A DNA stretch of 64,000 nt from Ramlibacter alkalitolerans (GCF_016722765.1 NZ_JAEQND010000001.1:434001-498000), one strand, 5' to 3'. Counted from the stretch's first letter, positions 16,828-30,449 are shown. Notes: a model not told the origin generated them from the sequence alone. Program-made: numbers and translations.

Positions 16828-17286
16828 TCAGTTGAATTTCTGCGGGCGGTACCTGGCCACACGCGCCGCGCCGGACAGCGCGCGCGTGCGCACCCCGGTG
16901 CGCGCCTTGTACCAGTGCGGCACGGCACCCTGCTTGACGCGCCACTTCTTCTTCGGGTGCTTGTATTCCGGGAAGGCGGGCGGCTCGTCGAGCGCGGGCG
17001 AGGAACTGGAGCCCGCGTCCTGCCACTGCTTCTCGAAGTCGGAGGCAGCGGTGGAGACCGAGTTCTCGACGTCGCGGGCGGCGGATTCGACCGTCTCCTT
17101 CATCTTGCGGAGTTCGTCGAGATCCATGGAGCGGTTGACTTCCGCCTTCACGTCGTTCACGTAGCGCTGGGCCTTGCCCAGCAAGGTCCCGACGGTCCGC
17201 GCGACGCGCGGCAGCTTTTCCGGCCCGATCACGATCAGGGCCACGGCGCCGATCAGCGCCATCTTCGAGAGGCCGAGGTCGATCAC
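16828..17286 (-). CDS. tatB: Sec-independent translocase subunit TatB
   Basis: A 152-residue protein starting with a GTG codon. It has one N-terminal transmembrane helix (about 5-22, [17 protein letters not shown]), the TatA/B hinge with the conserved Glu and Pro, an amphipathic helix with [16 protein letters not shown], and a variable basic tail. It pairs with TatC in signal-peptide recognition. It is between tatA (22 bases upstream) and tatC (40 bases downstream). Confidence 0.95.
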   Translation of the reverse strand: MIDLGLSKMALIGAVALIVIGPEKLPRVARTVGTLLGKAQRYVNDVKAEVNRSMDLDELRKMKETVESAARDVENSVSTAASDFEKQWQDAGSSSSPALDEPPAFPEYKHPKKKWRVKQGAVPHWYKARTGVRTRALSGAARVARYRPQKFN

Positions 17287-17308
17287 TGCGTGGAATCGGG
17301 GCTGGGGG

Positions 17309-17554
17309 TCAGGACTTGTTCCGCGCTTCGACGTCGATGGTGGCCTTGTCGGCCCCGGCCGGCTGCGGCGTGGACGTGACCTGGGCCGACGGCGGCACCG
17401 GGGTTTCCGGCGTCGAGCCTTCCTTCATGCCGTCCTTGAAGCCCTTGACGGCGCCGCCGAGGTCCTGCCCGATGTTCTTGAGCTTTCTGGTGCCGAAAAC
17501 GAGCACAACGATCAACAGCACGATCAGCCAGTGCCAAATGGAAAACGAACCCAT
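17309..17554 (-). CDS. tatA: Sec-independent translocase pore subunit TatA
   Basis: An 81-residue protein: a short N-terminus, one membrane helix (about 4-21, [17 protein letters not shown]), then the family hinge [20 protein letters not shown] and an acidic tail. TatA oligomers form the passage for folded proteins. It is first in tatABC, with AGGAGA before the ATG. A perfect 11-bp inverted repeat lies 32 bases upstream. Confidence 0.96.
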   Translation of the reverse strand: MGSFSIWHWLIVLLIVVLVFGTRKLKNIGQDLGGAVKGFKDGMKEGSTPETPVPPSAQVTSTPQPAGADKATIDVEARNKS

Positions 17555-17585
17555 GGATCTCTCCTGTCTTACTGCTCGGATTCTA

Positions 17586-17618
17586 GTCGGGCAGGGGAAG
17601 TTCATCGCCCTGCCCGAC
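17586..17618. repeat. Perfect 11-bp inverted repeat upstream of tatA
   Basis: GTCGGGCAGGG (17586-17596) and CCCTGCCCGAC (17608-17618) pair without mismatch around an 11-base loop, between the HIT gene and tatA. There is no T-run on either strand, so it is not a normal intrinsic terminator. On the minus strand it is followed at once by TAGAAT, a good -10-like hexamer, so it could be an operator or a leader structure for tatABC. Confidence 0.7.
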
Positions 17619-17626
17619 CATATCCC

Positions 17627-17986
17627 CTAGCCCTTGCGCCAGGGGCGTGGTCCGCCGATCACATGGAAGTGCAAATGCTGCACTTCCTGGCCACCGTCGT
17701 CGCCCGTGTTGCACACCAGCCGGAAGCCGCCTTCCGGGTACGGGCGGCAGCCCTCCTGCTTCGCCAGCGCCGGCACCAGGCTCATCATTTTCCCGAGCAG
17801 GGGCGCATCCGCCTCCCCGACGTGGGCCAGCGACAGGATGTGCCGCTTCGGAATAAGCAGGAAGTGCACAGGCGCCCAGGGCTGGATGTCGTGGAAGGCG
17901 AGGATCTCCTCGTCCTCATATACCTTCTTCGACGGGATCTGGCCTTGGGCGATCTTGCAGAAGATGCAGTCGGGATCGTGGCTCAT
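17627..17986 (-). CDS. HIT-family nucleotide hydrolase (HinT-like)
   Basis: A 119-residue histidine-triad protein. CIFCKIAQGQIPSKKVYEDE opens the fold and HLHFHVIGG near the C-terminus is the His-x-His-x-His motif with the nucleophilic His. HinT enzymes hydrolyse adenosine 5'-phosphoramidates and related nucleotides. The gene is the usual member between hisE and tatA in Burkholderiales. It starts 10 bases after the small membrane protein gene. Confidence 0.94.
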   Translation of the reverse strand: MSHDPDCIFCKIAQGQIPSKKVYEDEEILAFHDIQPWAPVHFLLIPKRHILSLAHVGEADAPLLGKMMSLVPALAKQEGCRPYPEGGFRLVCNTGDDGGQEVQHLHFHVIGGPRPWRKG

Positions 17987-17996
17987 GCGCGCCTCG

Positions 17997-18350
17997 CTAC
18001 TGGGGGAAGCGATTGTCGTTGAAGCGCAGCCAGCCGCGCAGGAAGCGGTAGATGTACCAGGCGCCGATGACCGTCCAGGCGATGTAGCCCGGGAAGAGCA
18101 GCAGGGCGAACAGCGGCGCGGTGAGCACCAGCCACAGCAGCGTCCACCAGAAGGTGCGGATCATGTAGTTGTGGTGCGCCGTGTACAGGCGGTCGGCCTC
18201 GTCGCTCCGCTTGACGTAGTTGACGACCAGCGCGATCACCGACAGCGTCCACAGCGAGAACGGCGCCACCGTGTGCAGGCCGTACAGCACGTGCATCGTC
18301 GGGCGGTCCGCGCGCTTGTCTTCCAGGGTGACGAAGTCCGTCTCGGCCAT
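17997..18350 (-). CDS. Small conserved membrane protein, unknown function
   Basis: A 117-residue protein with about three hydrophobic helices (about 25-45, 66-85 and 87-104) and a charged N-terminus. It resembles the DUF4870-type membrane proteins found in the his-tat cluster of Burkholderiales (HTVAPFSLWTLSVIALVVNY). It lies 16 bases after hisE and 10 bases before the HIT gene, so it is probably in the same transcript. No catalytic residues are visible. Confidence 0.8.
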   Translation of the reverse strand: MAETDFVTLEDKRADRPTMHVLYGLHTVAPFSLWTLSVIALVVNYVKRSDEADRLYTAHHNYMIRTFWWTLLWLVLTAPLFALLLFPGYIAWTVIGAWYIYRFLRGWLRFNDNRFPQ

Positions 18351-18366
18351 GAATGCTCCTTGCTTG

Positions 18367-18741
18367 CTACGACTTGCCGGCTTCGCGTTCGCGCGCCTTG
18401 CGCATGGCCTTTTCCTCCAGGCCGCCCAGGCCCTCGCGCCGCTGCAGTTCGGCCACCACGTCGGCGGGACGCAGGCCGTAGTGCGCCAGCGCGATCATGG
18501 AATGGAACCACAGGTCGGCCACCTCGCCGACCAGCCGGGCGCGGTCGCCGCCGTGGTCGGCGTCCTTGGCGGCCATCACGACCTCCGTGGCTTCCTCGCC
18601 GATCTTCTTGAGGAAGGCGTCCGGGCCCTTGTGCAGCAGGCGCGCGACATAGCTCGCCTCCGGGTCGCCCCCGTTGGCGGGTTTCCGGCTCTCGATGACT
18701 TCGGCCAAGCGGGCCAGCGCGTCGACGTCGCTCATGCTCAT
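18367..18741 (-). CDS. hisE: Phosphoribosyl-ATP pyrophosphatase
   Basis: A 124-residue all-helical MazG-type enzyme for the second step of histidine synthesis, removing pyrophosphate from PR-ATP. Metal ligands are in [14 protein letters not shown] and [11 protein letters not shown]. The ATG at 18741 overlaps the hisI stop (ATGA); an alternative ATG lies two codons in at 18735. HisI and HisE are separate proteins here, unlike the fused enterobacterial HisIE. Confidence 0.95.
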   Translation of the reverse strand: MSMSDVDALARLAEVIESRKPANGGDPEASYVARLLHKGPDAFLKKIGEEATEVVMAAKDADHGGDRARLVGEVADLWFHSMIALAHYGLRPADVVAELQRREGLGGLEEKAMRKAREREAGKS

Positions 18742-19130
18742 GAGGTGTAGATGGTGGAAGGATCTTTCAAGACGGGCTCCACCGATTTCCAGGCGCCGTC
18801 GCGCCAGACCTGGAAGAAGCAGCTGTGGCGGCCGGTGTGGCAGGCGATCGAGGGATCGTGCCCGTGCTGGGTGACCTTCAGCAGCAGCACGTCGTTGTCG
18901 CAATCCATGCGGATCTCGTGCACCTGCTGCACGTGGCCCGACTCCTCGCCCTTGAACCAGAGCTTGCCGCGCGAGCGGCTGAAATAGACGGCGCGACCGA
19001 GTTCCGCGGTCCTGCGCAGCGCCTCGCGGTCCATCCAGGCGAACATCAGCACGTCGCCGGTGGCTGCTTCCTGCGCGATGACGGGCACCAGGCCCTGCGC
19101 ATCCCATTTCACTTCGTCGAGCCAGTCCAT
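18738..19130 (-). CDS. hisI: Phosphoribosyl-AMP cyclohydrolase
   Basis: A 130-residue metalloenzyme for the third step of histidine synthesis. Family motifs are present: [29 protein letters not shown], the Mg-binding MDCDND, and the zinc cysteines in [14 protein letters not shown] 19130 is chosen over a GTG at 19145 because it matches the family N-terminus [10 protein letters not shown]. It overlaps hisE by 4 bases. Confidence 0.96.
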   Translation of the reverse strand: MDWLDEVKWDAQGLVPVIAQEAATGDVLMFAWMDREALRRTAELGRAVYFSRSRGKLWFKGEESGHVQQVHEIRMDCDNDVLLLKVTQHGHDPSIACHTGRHSCFFQVWRDGAWKSVEPVLKDPSTIYTS

Positions 19131-19236
19131 GCGCGATTGTCCCACGCGCGCCGCGGACGCCCGGCCGCACTGGCAATCCAGGGGGCGACCCGGCTATCCT
19201 CGACGGGTCACAGGAAGCTCGAAGGGGGCGCTCGCC

Positions 19237-19647
19237 ATGAAAACATTCCTCGCGTCCATCCTCGTGGCGGGCCTGCTGGGCGCCTGCGGGGGCGGCGGCG
19301 GCAATCCGGGGGAGTGCAGCGGCAGCGCGCAGTTGTGCGCCGATGCGGGCGCGGGCCCGGGCGGCGGCGGCGGTGGCTCCGTGGTGCAGATCTTCACGCG
19401 TTCGGGAACGGGCGACGCGTCGTTCCAGTTGCCCGCCGACGTCAGGCGACTGCGGATCCGGGGGACGAGCGCCGCCGCTTCGCAGAACTTCGTGGTCAGC
19501 ATCGGCGGCTCGTTCGCGGTCAACACGCCGATCGGCAGCGCCCAGACCCCGCCGACCTTCGACGCCGAGGTGGCGGTCAGCGGGGGCAGCACGGTGGAGA
19601 TCACCCAGGCGGACGGCATCACCTGGTCGGTCGAACAGGTGCCCTGA
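19237..19647 (+). CDS. Predicted lipoprotein of unknown function
   Basis: A 136-residue protein with a lipoprotein signal: a short basic start (MKTF), a hydrophobic core and lipobox LLGAC, followed by Gly-rich GGGGGN. The mature part has Gly runs and a small beta-rich region. No domain is recognised. It is encoded on the plus strand between hisF and hisI, against the direction of the his genes. A TATCCT (-10-like) at 19195-19200 lies 37 bases before the ATG. The coding statistics and lipobox support a real gene, but its function is unknown. Confidence 0.7.
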   Translation: MKTFLASILVAGLLGACGGGGGNPGECSGSAQLCADAGAGPGGGGGGSVVQIFTRSGTGDASFQLPADVRRLRIRGTSAAASQNFVVSIGGSFAVNTPIGSAQTPPTFDAEVAVSGGSTVEITQADGITWSVEQVP

Positions 19648-19676
19648 GCGCGCCGGGGGCGCCCAGTGCGGAGGGC

Positions 19677-20456
19677 CTACAGCCGCACCGGGATGCCGCG
19701 CTGCGCCATCCGCTCCTTGGCCTGGGCCACGGTGTACTCCCCGTAGTGGAAGATGCTGGCGGCCAGGACGGCGTCGGCGCCGCCCTGCTGCACGCCGTCG
19801 GCCAGGTGGTCCAGGGTGCCGACGCCGCCGGAGGCGATCACCGGCACCGGTACGGCGTCCGCCACCGCGCGCGTGAGCGCGAGGTCGAAGCCGGAGCGGG
19901 TGCCGTCGCGGTCCATGCTGGTCAGGAGGATCTCGCCGGCGCCGCGACGCGCCATCTCGGTGGCCCAGGCCACCGCGTCCAGGCCGGTGTTGCGCCGGCC
20001 GCCGTGGCTGTAGACGTCCCAGCCGGGCCCCTGGGTGGCGGCCGCCTCGGCGCCGCGCCGCTTGGCGTCGATCGCCACCACGATGCACTGCGCGCCGTAC
20101 CGGGCGGAGGCGGCGCTGATCACGTCCGGGTTGGCGATGGCTGCCGAATTGAAGCTGGTCTTGTCGGCCCCGGCATTGAGCAGCCGGCGCACGTCTTCCA
20201 CCGTGCGCACGCCGCCGCCGACCGTGAGCGGGATGAAGACCTGCGAGGCGACGGCCTCGATGATGTGCAGGATCAGGTCGCGGCCGTCGCTGGTGGCCGT
20301 GATGTCCAGGAAGGTCAGTTCGTCGGCGCCCTGCTCGTTGTAGCGGGCGGCGATCTCCACCGGGTCGCCCGCGTCGCGCAGTTCCACGAAGTTGACGCCC
20401 TTGACGACGCGGCCGCCGGTGACGTCGAGGCAGGGGATGATGCGTTTGGCGAGCAT
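19677..20456 (-). CDS. hisF: Imidazole glycerol phosphate synthase, cyclase subunit
   Basis: A 259-residue (beta/alpha)8 barrel. The catalytic Asp D11 is in [16 protein letters not shown], and the second catalytic Asp is in [10 protein letters not shown]. The phosphate sites are VGGGVRT and IASGGVGT. Ammonia from HisH passes through the barrel to make imidazole glycerol phosphate and AICAR. It is separated from hisA by an unrelated ATPase gene. Confidence 0.97.
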   Translation of the reverse strand: MLAKRIIPCLDVTGGRVVKGVNFVELRDAGDPVEIAARYNEQGADELTFLDITATSDGRDLILHIIEAVASQVFIPLTVGGGVRTVEDVRRLLNAGADKTSFNSAAIANPDVISAASARYGAQCIVVAIDAKRRGAEAAATQGPGWDVYSHGGRRNTGLDAVAWATEMARRGAGEILLTSMDRDGTRSGFDLALTRAVADAVPVPVIASGGVGTLDHLADGVQQGGADAVLAASIFHYGEYTVAQAKERMAQRGIPVRL

Positions 20457-20478
20457 GGCGCGATTCTACGGAGCCGCG

Positions 20479-21663
<1,185 letters not shown>

Positions 21664-21675
21664 GCCGGCCCGGCG

Positions 21676-22416
21676 TCAGCCGTTCAGTTCGTCGGCGCGG
21701 GCCTGGGCCCGGGCGAAATCGAGGTCACCGGAGTAGACGGCGCGGCCGCAGATCACGCCTTCGATGCCTTCGTCCTCCACCGCGCACAGCTTCTCGATGT
21801 CGTCCATCGAGGACAGGCCGCCGGAGGCGATCACCGGGATGGACAGCGACTGCGCCAGCTTCACGGTGGCATCGACGTTGATGCCGGTCAGCATGCCGTC
21901 GCGGCCGATGTCCGTGTAGATGATGGACTCGACGCCCCAGTCCTCGAACTTGCGCGCCAGGTCGACCACCTCGTGGCCGGTGAGCTTGCTCCAGCCATCG
22001 GTGGCGACCTTGCCCTCCTTGGCGTCGAGGCCGACGATGATGTGGCCGCCGAAGGCGGTGCAGGCGTCCTTCAGGAAGCCCGGGTTCTTCACGGCGGCGG
22101 TGCCGATGATCACGTAGCGCAGACCGCCGTCGATGTACCTCTCGATGGTGTCGAGGTCGCGGATGCCGCCCCCCAGCTGCACCGGGATGTCGTCGCCCAC
22201 CGCCTTGAGGATGGAGCGCACGGCGGTGAAGTTCTGGGGCTTGCCGGCGAACGCGCCGTTCAGGTCGACGAGGTGCAGGCGCCGGGCACCGCGCTCCAGC
22301 CAGGTCCGCGCCATGGCGGCGGGGTCCTCGCTGAAGGTGGTCGCCTGGTCCATGTCGCCTTGTTTGAGGCGTACGCAGTGGCCGTCTTTCAGGTCAATCG
22401 CGGGGATCAGCAGCAT
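21676..22416 (-). CDS. hisA: ProFAR isomerase
   Basis: A 246-residue (beta/alpha)8 barrel, the fourth enzyme of histidine synthesis. The first catalytic Asp is D8 in [16 protein letters not shown] and the second is in [10 protein letters not shown]. Phosphate-binding loops are LGGGIRD and IASGGLS. The family length is about 245, so it is full size. It follows hisH by 50 bases. Confidence 0.97.
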   Translation of the reverse strand: MLLIPAIDLKDGHCVRLKQGDMDQATTFSEDPAAMARTWLERGARRLHLVDLNGAFAGKPQNFTAVRSILKAVGDDIPVQLGGGIRDLDTIERYIDGGLRYVIIGTAAVKNPGFLKDACTAFGGHIIVGLDAKEGKVATDGWSKLTGHEVVDLARKFEDWGVESIIYTDIGRDGMLTGINVDATVKLAQSLSIPVIASGGLSSMDDIEKLCAVEDEGIEGVICGRAVYSGDLDFARAQARADELNG

Positions 22417-22466
22417 GGGGCTTGGTGGAGGACGGCCGCCGGCGGCGTGCCGCGACCCGTGGACGG

Positions 22467-23117
22467 TCAGGGGTTCCAGTGCAGGAAGTTGCGATAGAGC
22501 GAGAGCCCCTGGTCGGCGCTTTTTTCGGGATGGAACTGCGTCGCAAAAATATTATCGCGGGCCACCGCGCACGTAAAGCGAACACCGTACTCGGATTCCC
22601 CAACGCTGTGGCGCGGGTCCGACGGCCTGGTGTAGAACGAATGGACGAAATAAAACCAGCTGGCGTCGGGCACGCCGGCCCACATCGGGTGCGGCTGCGC
22701 CTGCATGACGCGGTTCCAGCCCATTTGGGGCACCTTGTAGCGGCTGCCATCGGGCTGCAACCGGCCTTCGAGGCGGAAGCGCACGACCTCGCCGTGGATC
22801 AGGCCCAGGCCGTCCGTGGGCCCTTCCTCGCTGCGATCCAGCAGCATCTGCATGCCCACGCAGACGCCGAACAGCGGCTTGCTGGCGGCGGCCTCCAGGA
22901 CCGATTCGAGCAGGCCCGACTCGCGCAGCTCGCGCATGCAATCGGGCATGGCGCCCTGCCCCGGCAGGACGACGCGTTCGGCGGCACGCACCTCTTCGGG
23001 GCGTGAGGTGATCACCGCCTCCAGGCCGCTGCCCTGGGCGACGTGCAGGACCGCCTGCGACACCGAGCGCAGGTTGCCCATGCCGTAGTCGACCACCGCG
23101 ACGGTGCCTCGGCTCAA
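22467..23117 (-). CDS. hisH: Imidazole glycerol phosphate synthase, glutaminase subunit
   Basis: A 216-residue class I glutamine amidotransferase. The nucleophile Cys is in [10 protein letters not shown] and the His/Glu pair is in [13 protein letters not shown]. The oxyanion loop is PGQGAM. The best start is a TTG at 23117, overlapping the hisB stop as TTGA with a GAAGGG-like site upstream. It leads directly into the family start [11 protein letters not shown], and no ATG lies near it. Confidence 0.93.
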   Translation of the reverse strand: MSRGTVAVVDYGMGNLRSVSQAVLHVAQGSGLEAVITSRPEEVRAAERVVLPGQGAMPDCMRELRESGLLESVLEAAASKPLFGVCVGMQMLLDRSEEGPTDGLGLIHGEVVRFRLEGRLQPDGSRYKVPQMGWNRVMQAQPHPMWAGVPDASWFYFVHSFYTRPSDPRHSVGESEYGVRFTCAVARDNIFATQFHPEKSADQGLSLYRNFLHWNP

Positions 23118-23710
23118 AGCGATCCCTTCGTCGACGGAATCATGCCGGCGGCCCGCGGATCGAGCTCCAGCGCGAAGCGCAGGGCGCGGGCAAAGGCCTT
23201 GAACACCGTCTCGCACTGGTGGTGCGCGTTCTCGCCGCGCAGGTTGTCGATGTGCAGCGTCACGAAGGCGTGGTTGGCGAAGCCCTGGAAGAATTCGTGG
23301 GCCAACTGGGTGTCGAAGGTGCCGATCATGCCGCTCTTGAACGGCACGTTCATGACCAGGCCCGGCCGGCCGGAGAAGTCGATCACCACCCGCGACAGCG
23401 CCTCGTCCAGGGGCACGTAGGCGTGTCCGTAGCGGCGGATGCCCTTCTTGTCGCCCACCGCCTTGTAGACGGCCTGTCCCAGCGTGATACCCACGTCTTC
23501 CACCGTGTGGTGGCCGTCGATGTGCAGGTCGCCCTTGGCGTCGATGTCCAGGTCGATCAGCCCGTGGCGGGCGATCTGGTCCAGCATGTGGTCGAAGAAG
23601 CCGATGCCGGTGGCCAGTTTCGCCTGGCCCGTGCCATCGAGGTTCACCGCGACGCGGATCTGCGTCTCGGCGGTGTTGCGGGTGATCTCCGCGGTGCGGG
23701 GCGTGCTCAT
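23114..23710 (-). CDS. hisB: Imidazoleglycerol-phosphate dehydratase
   Basis: A 198-residue monofunctional dehydratase (no HisB phosphatase domain). The Mn-binding motifs are [24 protein letters not shown] and [15 protein letters not shown]. The enzyme removes water from IGP to give imidazole acetol phosphate. ATG 23710 overlaps the hisC stop, and its own TGA overlaps the hisH TTG. Confidence 0.97.
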   Translation of the reverse strand: MSTPRTAEITRNTAETQIRVAVNLDGTGQAKLATGIGFFDHMLDQIARHGLIDLDIDAKGDLHIDGHHTVEDVGITLGQAVYKAVGDKKGIRRYGHAYVPLDEALSRVVIDFSGRPGLVMNVPFKSGMIGTFDTQLAHEFFQGFANHAFVTLHIDNLRGENAHHQCETVFKAFARALRFALELDPRAAGMIPSTKGSL

Positions 23711-24783
23711 AGGGTGGACTGCAGGGCGGCCAGCAGCTGCGTGTTCTCTTCGGCGGTGCCGACGGTCAGGCGCAGGCAGCCGGCCAGCAACGGGTGCATT
23801 CTAGAAACGTTCTTGACCAGCACCTTGCGCGCCTTCATGCCTTCGAAGCTGCGGGCCGGATCGGGCACCCGCACCAGGATCATGTTGGCATCGCTGGGCC
23901 AGGACTGCACGCCCATTTCCTTCAGCGCCTGCTGCAGCCGCTCGCGCTCGCTGCGCAGGTCGGCGGCCTGGGCCGCGAACACGTCCTCGTGCTCCAGGGC
24001 GAACAGGGCGGCTTCGGCATTCAGCACGCTCACGTTGTAGGGCGGGCGGACCTTGTCGATCTGGGCGACCAGCTGCGAGCGGCCCATCATGTAGCCGATC
24101 CGCACGCCGGCCAGGCCGAACTTGCTCAGGGTGCGCATCAGGAGCACATGTTCGTGCTGCGCCAGCCGCCTCAGGAAGCTGCGGCTGGAGAACGGCTGGT
24201 ACGCCTCGTCGATCACCACCAGTCCGGGGGCGGCCTGCACGATGCGGTCGACGACGGCGTCGTCCCACAGGTTGGCCGTGGGATTGTTCGGGTAGGCGAG
24301 GTAGACGATGGCGGGCTGGTGCAGCGCAATCGCATCCAGCATCGCCTTCTCGTCGAGTTCGAAGTCGGGGGTGAGGTCGACGCCGACGAACTTCAGGCCC
24401 TGCAGCTGCGCGCTCATGGCGTACATCACGAACCCCGGCTGCGGGGCGAGGATGGTGGCGCCGGGCACGTCGCAGGCGAGCGCCAGCAGCGAGATCAGTT
24501 CGTCGGAGCCGTTGCCCAGCATCAGCTCGCAGCCGGCGGGCACCTGCGCGTGCTTCGCCAGCGCGCGCTTCAGGTCCTCGATGCGCTCGCCGGGATAGCG
24601 GTTCAGGGCCACTGCGGCGAGGCGTTCGCCGAGTTCCTTCTGCAGGCGCGCCGGCAGCCGATGCGGATTCTCCATCGCATCGAGCTTGACCATTCCCCTG
24701 GAATCCTGGATGGCATAGGCATGCATGCCCTGCACGTCCTGGCGGATGCGCGTGGCGATGAGTTTTTCGAGGGTGGGGGTCAT
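23707..24783 (-). CDS. hisC: Histidinol-phosphate aminotransferase
   Basis: A 358-residue PLP enzyme of fold type I. The PLP lysine is in [15 protein letters not shown]. The substrate and phosphate-binding regions [15 protein letters not shown] and VIDEAY are in family order. The ATG at 24783 is chosen over an upstream in-frame start at 24822. A palindromic repeat lies between it and hisD. Confidence 0.96.
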   Translation of the reverse strand: MTPTLEKLIATRIRQDVQGMHAYAIQDSRGMVKLDAMENPHRLPARLQKELGERLAAVALNRYPGERIEDLKRALAKHAQVPAGCELMLGNGSDELISLLALACDVPGATILAPQPGFVMYAMSAQLQGLKFVGVDLTPDFELDEKAMLDAIALHQPAIVYLAYPNNPTANLWDDAVVDRIVQAAPGLVVIDEAYQPFSSRSFLRRLAQHEHVLLMRTLSKFGLAGVRIGYMMGRSQLVAQIDKVRPPYNVSVLNAEAALFALEHEDVFAAQAADLRSERERLQQALKEMGVQSWPSDANMILVRVPDPARSFEGMKARKVLVKNVSRMHPLLAGCLRLTVGTAEENTQLLAALQSTL

Positions 24784-24803
24784 GGGGAACGGGGGAGGAA
24801 CAT

Positions 24804-24919
24804 CCGAACGCAAAGGACGCAAAGGTTTCGCAAAGGCCGCAAAAGGGGATCCATTATCGAATCCTTTCTTTTTTGCGTCTTTTGCGTAGCTTTTGCGTCC
24901 TTTGCGTTCGGTTGTCCGG
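24804..24919. repeat. Long palindrome of GCAAAGGAC-type units, copy A
   Basis: About 116 bases between hisD and hisC. The left arm starts CCGAACGCAAAGGACGCAAA and repeats a roughly 9-base GCAAAGGNC unit. After an AT-rich centre (around 24848-24870), the right arm repeats TTTTGCGTC-type units and ends CTTTGCGTTCGGTTGTCC. The arms can form a long hairpin in the his transcript. A second copy lies at 29333-29448. Confidence 0.85.
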
Positions 24920-24923
24920 GGTC

Positions 24924-26243
24924 TCAGCGCTTCAGGCGCAGCTCCGCGGCCCGGGCGTGGGCCTGGAGGCCTTCGCCGTAGGCGAGTTCGGCGGCGATGG
25001 CGCCCAGGGTCTGGGCGCCGGCTTCGCTCACCTCGATCAGGCTGCTGCGCTTCTGGAAATCGTAGACGCCCAGCGGGCTCGAGAAGCGCGCCGTGGTCGA
25101 CGTCGGCAGCACGTGATTCGGCCCGGCGCAGTAGTCGCCCAGCGACTCGCTGGTGTACGCGCCCAGGAAGATCGCGCCGGCATGCCGCAGCAGCGGCTCC
25201 CAGCGGTGCGGCTCGTGGCTGGCGATCTCCAGGTGCTCGGGCGCGATCCGGTTGCTGATCTCGCAGGCTTCTTCCATGCTGCGGGTGTGGATCAGCGCCC
25301 CGCGGCCGGTGAGCGAGCTGGCGATGATGCCGGCGCGCGGCATCTCCGGCAGCATGCGGTCGATGGCGGCCTGCACCTGCGCGATGTAGCCCTCGTCAGG
25401 GCACAGCAGGATGCTCTGGGCCAGTTCGTCGTGCTCCGCCTGCGAGAACAGGTCCATGGCCACCCAGTCGGCCGGCGTGCTGCCGTCGGCCAGCACCAGG
25501 ATCTCGCTCGGGCCGGCGATCATGTCGATCCCCACCTGGCCGAACACGCGGCGCTTGGCGCTGGCGACATACGCGTTGCCCGGGCCGGTGATCTTGTCCA
25601 CGCGCGGCACCGTCTCCGTGCCATAGGCCAGCGCCCCGACGGCCTGCGCGCCGCCGATCGTGAAGGCGCGCGTCACGCCGGCCACGTGCGCGGCGGCCAG
25701 CACCAGCGGGTTCTTCTCGCCGCGCGGCGTCGGCACCACCATGATGATCTCGCCGACACCCGCGACCTGCGCCGGGATCGCGTTCATCAGCACCGAGGAC
25801 GGATAGGCTGCCTTGCCGCCCGGCACGTAGATGCCGACGCGGTCCAGCGGCGTGACCTTCTGGCCGAGCAGCGTGCCGTCGGCATCGCGGTAGCTCCAGC
25901 TCTCGCCGGACGCCTTCTTCTGCGCCTCGTGGTAGCTGCGCACGCGCCGGGCGGCGGCTTCGAGCGCGGCGCGCTGCTTGCCCGGCAGGGCTTCGAAGGC
26001 CGCCTTCAGTTCCGCCGGCTGCAGTTCCAGCGCCTGCAGCGATTGCGCGTCCATCGCGTCGAAGCGGTTGGTGTATTCCAGCACTGCCGCATCCCCGCGC
26101 CGCTGCACCTCGGCGAGGATGTTCGCCACGGCCTGCTCGATGCCGGCATCGGTTTCCGCCGACCAGTGCAGGCGGGCCTTGAACGCGGCGTCGAAGCCGG
26201 CGTCACGGGTGGACAGGCGCAGGGGGCGGGCGGCGGAGCTCAT
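24924..26243 (-). CDS. hisD: Histidinol dehydrogenase
   Basis: A 439-residue zinc enzyme making histidine from histidinol with two NAD. Family signatures include the [21 protein letters not shown] block (cut here in two parts: [12 protein letters not shown] and SSVLMNAIP), [18 protein letters not shown], the catalytic AEHDELAQ, and APEHLEI with Zn ligands. The ATG at 26243 is chosen; an in-frame extension upstream does not match the family. It lies 88 bases after hisG. Confidence 0.97.
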   Translation of the reverse strand: MSSAARPLRLSTRDAGFDAAFKARLHWSAETDAGIEQAVANILAEVQRRGDAAVLEYTNRFDAMDAQSLQALELQPAELKAAFEALPGKQRAALEAAARRVRSYHEAQKKASGESWSYRDADGTLLGQKVTPLDRVGIYVPGGKAAYPSSVLMNAIPAQVAGVGEIIMVVPTPRGEKNPLVLAAAHVAGVTRAFTIGGAQAVGALAYGTETVPRVDKITGPGNAYVASAKRRVFGQVGIDMIAGPSEILVLADGSTPADWVAMDLFSQAEHDELAQSILLCPDEGYIAQVQAAIDRMLPEMPRAGIIASSLTGRGALIHTRSMEEACEISNRIAPEHLEIASHEPHRWEPLLRHAGAIFLGAYTSESLGDYCAGPNHVLPTSTTARFSSPLGVYDFQKRSSLIEVSEAGAQTLGAIAAELAYGEGLQAHARAAELRLKR

Positions 26244-26331
26244 AGGGAAGCCATTATCCAGCGCCGGCGCCAACCCGGCTTTGCCGGGCCGCCGGCGGCG
26301 CGTCTCGAGGGGAGTCCCCGAAAGGGGCGGG

Positions 26332-27017
26332 TCAGTTCCGGGCGGCGACGGTCTTCGCGAACACGTCGATCAGGTGGCGGATCGGTTCCTGCTTCAGCTT
26401 GAGGGCCGCCTGGTTGACGACCAGCCGCGAGCTGATGTCCATGATGCGCTCGACTTCCACCAGGTTGTTGGCCTTGAGCGTCCCGCCGGTGGACACCAGG
26501 TCCACGATGGCATCGGCCAGGCCCGTGAGCGGCGCCAGCTCCATCGAGCCATAGAGCTTGATCAGGTCCACGTGCACGCCCTTGGCGGCGAAGAAGTCGC
26601 GCGCGATGCTGGTGTACTTGGTGGCCACCTTCAGGCGCGCGCCCTGGCGCACGGCCGACGCGTAGTCGAAGTCCGCGCGCACGGCGACGCTCACGCGGCA
26701 CTTGGCGATCTGCAGGTCGAGCGGCTGGTACAGGCCCGCGGCACTGGCTCCGGCGCCCCAGGTGGCGCCATGTTCGATCAGCGTGTCCAGGCCGGTCACG
26801 CCGAGGTCCGCGCCGCCGTACTGCACGTAGGTCGGAACGTCGGTCGCGCGCACCAGCACCACCCGCAGTTCGGGATTCGTCGTGCCGATGATCAGCTTGC
26901 GCGACTTCTCGGGATCTTCCAGCACCTCGATCCCGGCCGCCTTCAGCAGCGGCAGGGTCTCGTCGAAGATGCGGCCCTTGGACAGGGCGAGGGTGAGGGT
27001 GGGGCGGACCCCAGCGT

Positions 27018-27021
<4 letters not shown>
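26332..27021 (-). CDS. hisG: ATP phosphoribosyltransferase, short form
   Basis: A 229-residue catalytic protein for the first step of histidine synthesis. [18 protein letters not shown] starts the fold and [18 protein letters not shown] is the PRPP-binding loop. It lacks the C-terminal regulatory domain of long HisG, so it should need HisZ for activity and feedback control; hisZ is not in this window. The ATG overlaps the murA stop (ATGA). Confidence 0.96.
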
Positions 27022-28283
<1,262 letters not shown>

Positions 28284-28288
28284 GTGCC

Positions 28289-28534
28289 TCAGGGTTGCTG
28301 TAGTGCCGCCCATTCCTCGGGCGTGAAAGTCTGCATCGACAAGGCGTGCACCTCGTCGTTCTGCATTCTCGCACCAAGGGTTGCGTACACCTTCTGGTGG
28401 CGCTGGATTCGACGCAAACCGGCGAACTCGGCCGACACGATCACCGCCGACCAGTGGCGGCCGTCGCCGTCGATCTCGAGGTGGTCGCACGGGAGGCTGG
28501 TGGCGATGAGGGAGCGGAGTTCGTCGGCGGTCAT
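28289..28534 (-). CDS. BolA/IbaG-family protein
   Basis: An 81-residue single-domain protein. [23 protein letters not shown] (in two parts: [14 protein letters not shown] and GLRRIQRH) matches the class II KH-like BolA fold, with the conserved His residues and [10 protein letters not shown]...DEVHALSM near the end. BolA proteins pair with monothiol glutaredoxins in iron-sulfur handling. Its place just before murA and after the mla genes is that of ibaG in E. coli. It is 5 bases upstream of murA. Confidence 0.93.
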   Translation of the reverse strand: MTADELRSLIATSLPCDHLEIDGDGRHWSAVIVSAEFAGLRRIQRHQKVYATLGARMQNDEVHALSMQTFTPEEWAALQQP

Positions 28535-28551
28535 GGTGTTTCCCTGAGGGT

Positions 28552-29307
28552 TCAGCCGCGGATCTTGTAGCCGATGCGCAGCAGGTGGACGGCGATGGCG
28601 CTCACGACCAGCATGGCGCTGCCGACGATCGCCAGGCTGAGCCAGGGCGAGACGTCGCTCACGCCGAAGAAGCCGTAGCGGAAGCCATCGATCATGTAGA
28701 AGAAGGGATTGAGGTGGCTCACGCGCTGCCAGACTTCGGGCAGCGAGTGGATCGAATAGAACACGCCGGAGAGGAACGTCATCGGCATGATGATGAAGTT
28801 CTGGAACGCGGCCATCTGGTCGAACTTCTCGGCCCAGAGGCCCGCGATGAGTCCCAGGGCCCCCAGCATGCCGGCGCCGAGCACCGCGAACACCACGATC
28901 CAGAGCGGCGCGGCGAAGCTCACGTGCGTGAACAGGGTGGTGACGATGAACACGCCCAGCCCGACGCACAGGCCGCGCGCCATCGAGGAGCCGACGTAGG
29001 CGATGAACCAGCTCCAGTGCGACAGCGGCGTGAGCAGCACGAACACCAGGTTGCCCATGATCTTGCTCTGGATCAGCGAGGAGGAGCTGTTGGCGAACGC
29101 GTTCTGCAGCACGCTCATCATCACCAGCCCCGGCACCAGGAACGCGGTGTAGCTGATCGTCTCGTACACCTTGACGCGATCCGACAGCACGTGCCCGAAG
29201 ATCAGCAGGTACAGCAAGGCCGTGAGCACCGGCGCCGCGACCGTCTGGAAGCCGACCTTCCAGAAGCGCAGCGTCTCCTTGTAGAGGAGCGTCTGCCAGC
29301 CGGTCAT
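28552..29307 (-). CDS. ABC-2 type transporter permease
   Basis: A 251-residue membrane protein with six predicted helices and the ABC-2 motif region [18 protein letters not shown] near residue 180. It resembles NodJ/DrrB-type exporters. It pairs with the ATPase gene upstream, from which a palindromic repeat separates it. The substrate is unknown; a lipid, polysaccharide or drug is possible. It lies between mlaB and bolA, as in many Burkholderiales. Confidence 0.9.
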   Translation of the reverse strand: MTGWQTLLYKETLRFWKVGFQTVAAPVLTALLYLLIFGHVLSDRVKVYETISYTAFLVPGLVMMSVLQNAFANSSSSLIQSKIMGNLVFVLLTPLSHWSWFIAYVGSSMARGLCVGLGVFIVTTLFTHVSFAAPLWIVVFAVLGAGMLGALGLIAGLWAEKFDQMAAFQNFIIMPMTFLSGVFYSIHSLPEVWQRVSHLNPFFYMIDGFRYGFFGVSDVSPWLSLAIVGSAMLVVSAIAVHLLRIGYKIRG

Positions 29308-29332
29308 GCCTGGGCTCCCGGAACGCGGACAG

Positions 29333-29448
29333 CCGAACGCAAAAGCCGCAAAGGTTTCGCAAAGACCGCCAAAGAACATCCACAAGAAATGTTGAATTCC
29401 CTTTGCGGCTTTTGCGTCACCTTTGCGGCCTTTGCGTTCGGTTGTCCT
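29333..29448. repeat. Long palindrome of GCAAAGGNC-type units, copy B
   Basis: About 116 bases between the ABC ATPase and permease genes. The left arm starts CCGAACGCAAAAGCCGCAAA, and the right arm ends CTTTGCGTTCGGTTGTCC, the same as copy A at 24804-24919. The centre (around 29375-29398) differs between copies. Both copies sit inside operons on the minus strand. Confidence 0.85.
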
Positions 29449-29455
29449 GCCTTCT

Positions 29456-30376
<921 letters not shown>

Positions 30377-30449
30377 GGGGAACCCGCGATTTTACGGCGC
30401 GGCGCATGGGCGCTGCCGTTGCGGTATCGCGCTGCGCGCGAGCCCGGCC

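Noticed and set aside
24804-24919. A possible CRISPR array because of regularly spaced GCAAAGGNC units
   Set aside because: Units are about 9 bases with no spacers, and the two arms are inverted. There are no cas genes.
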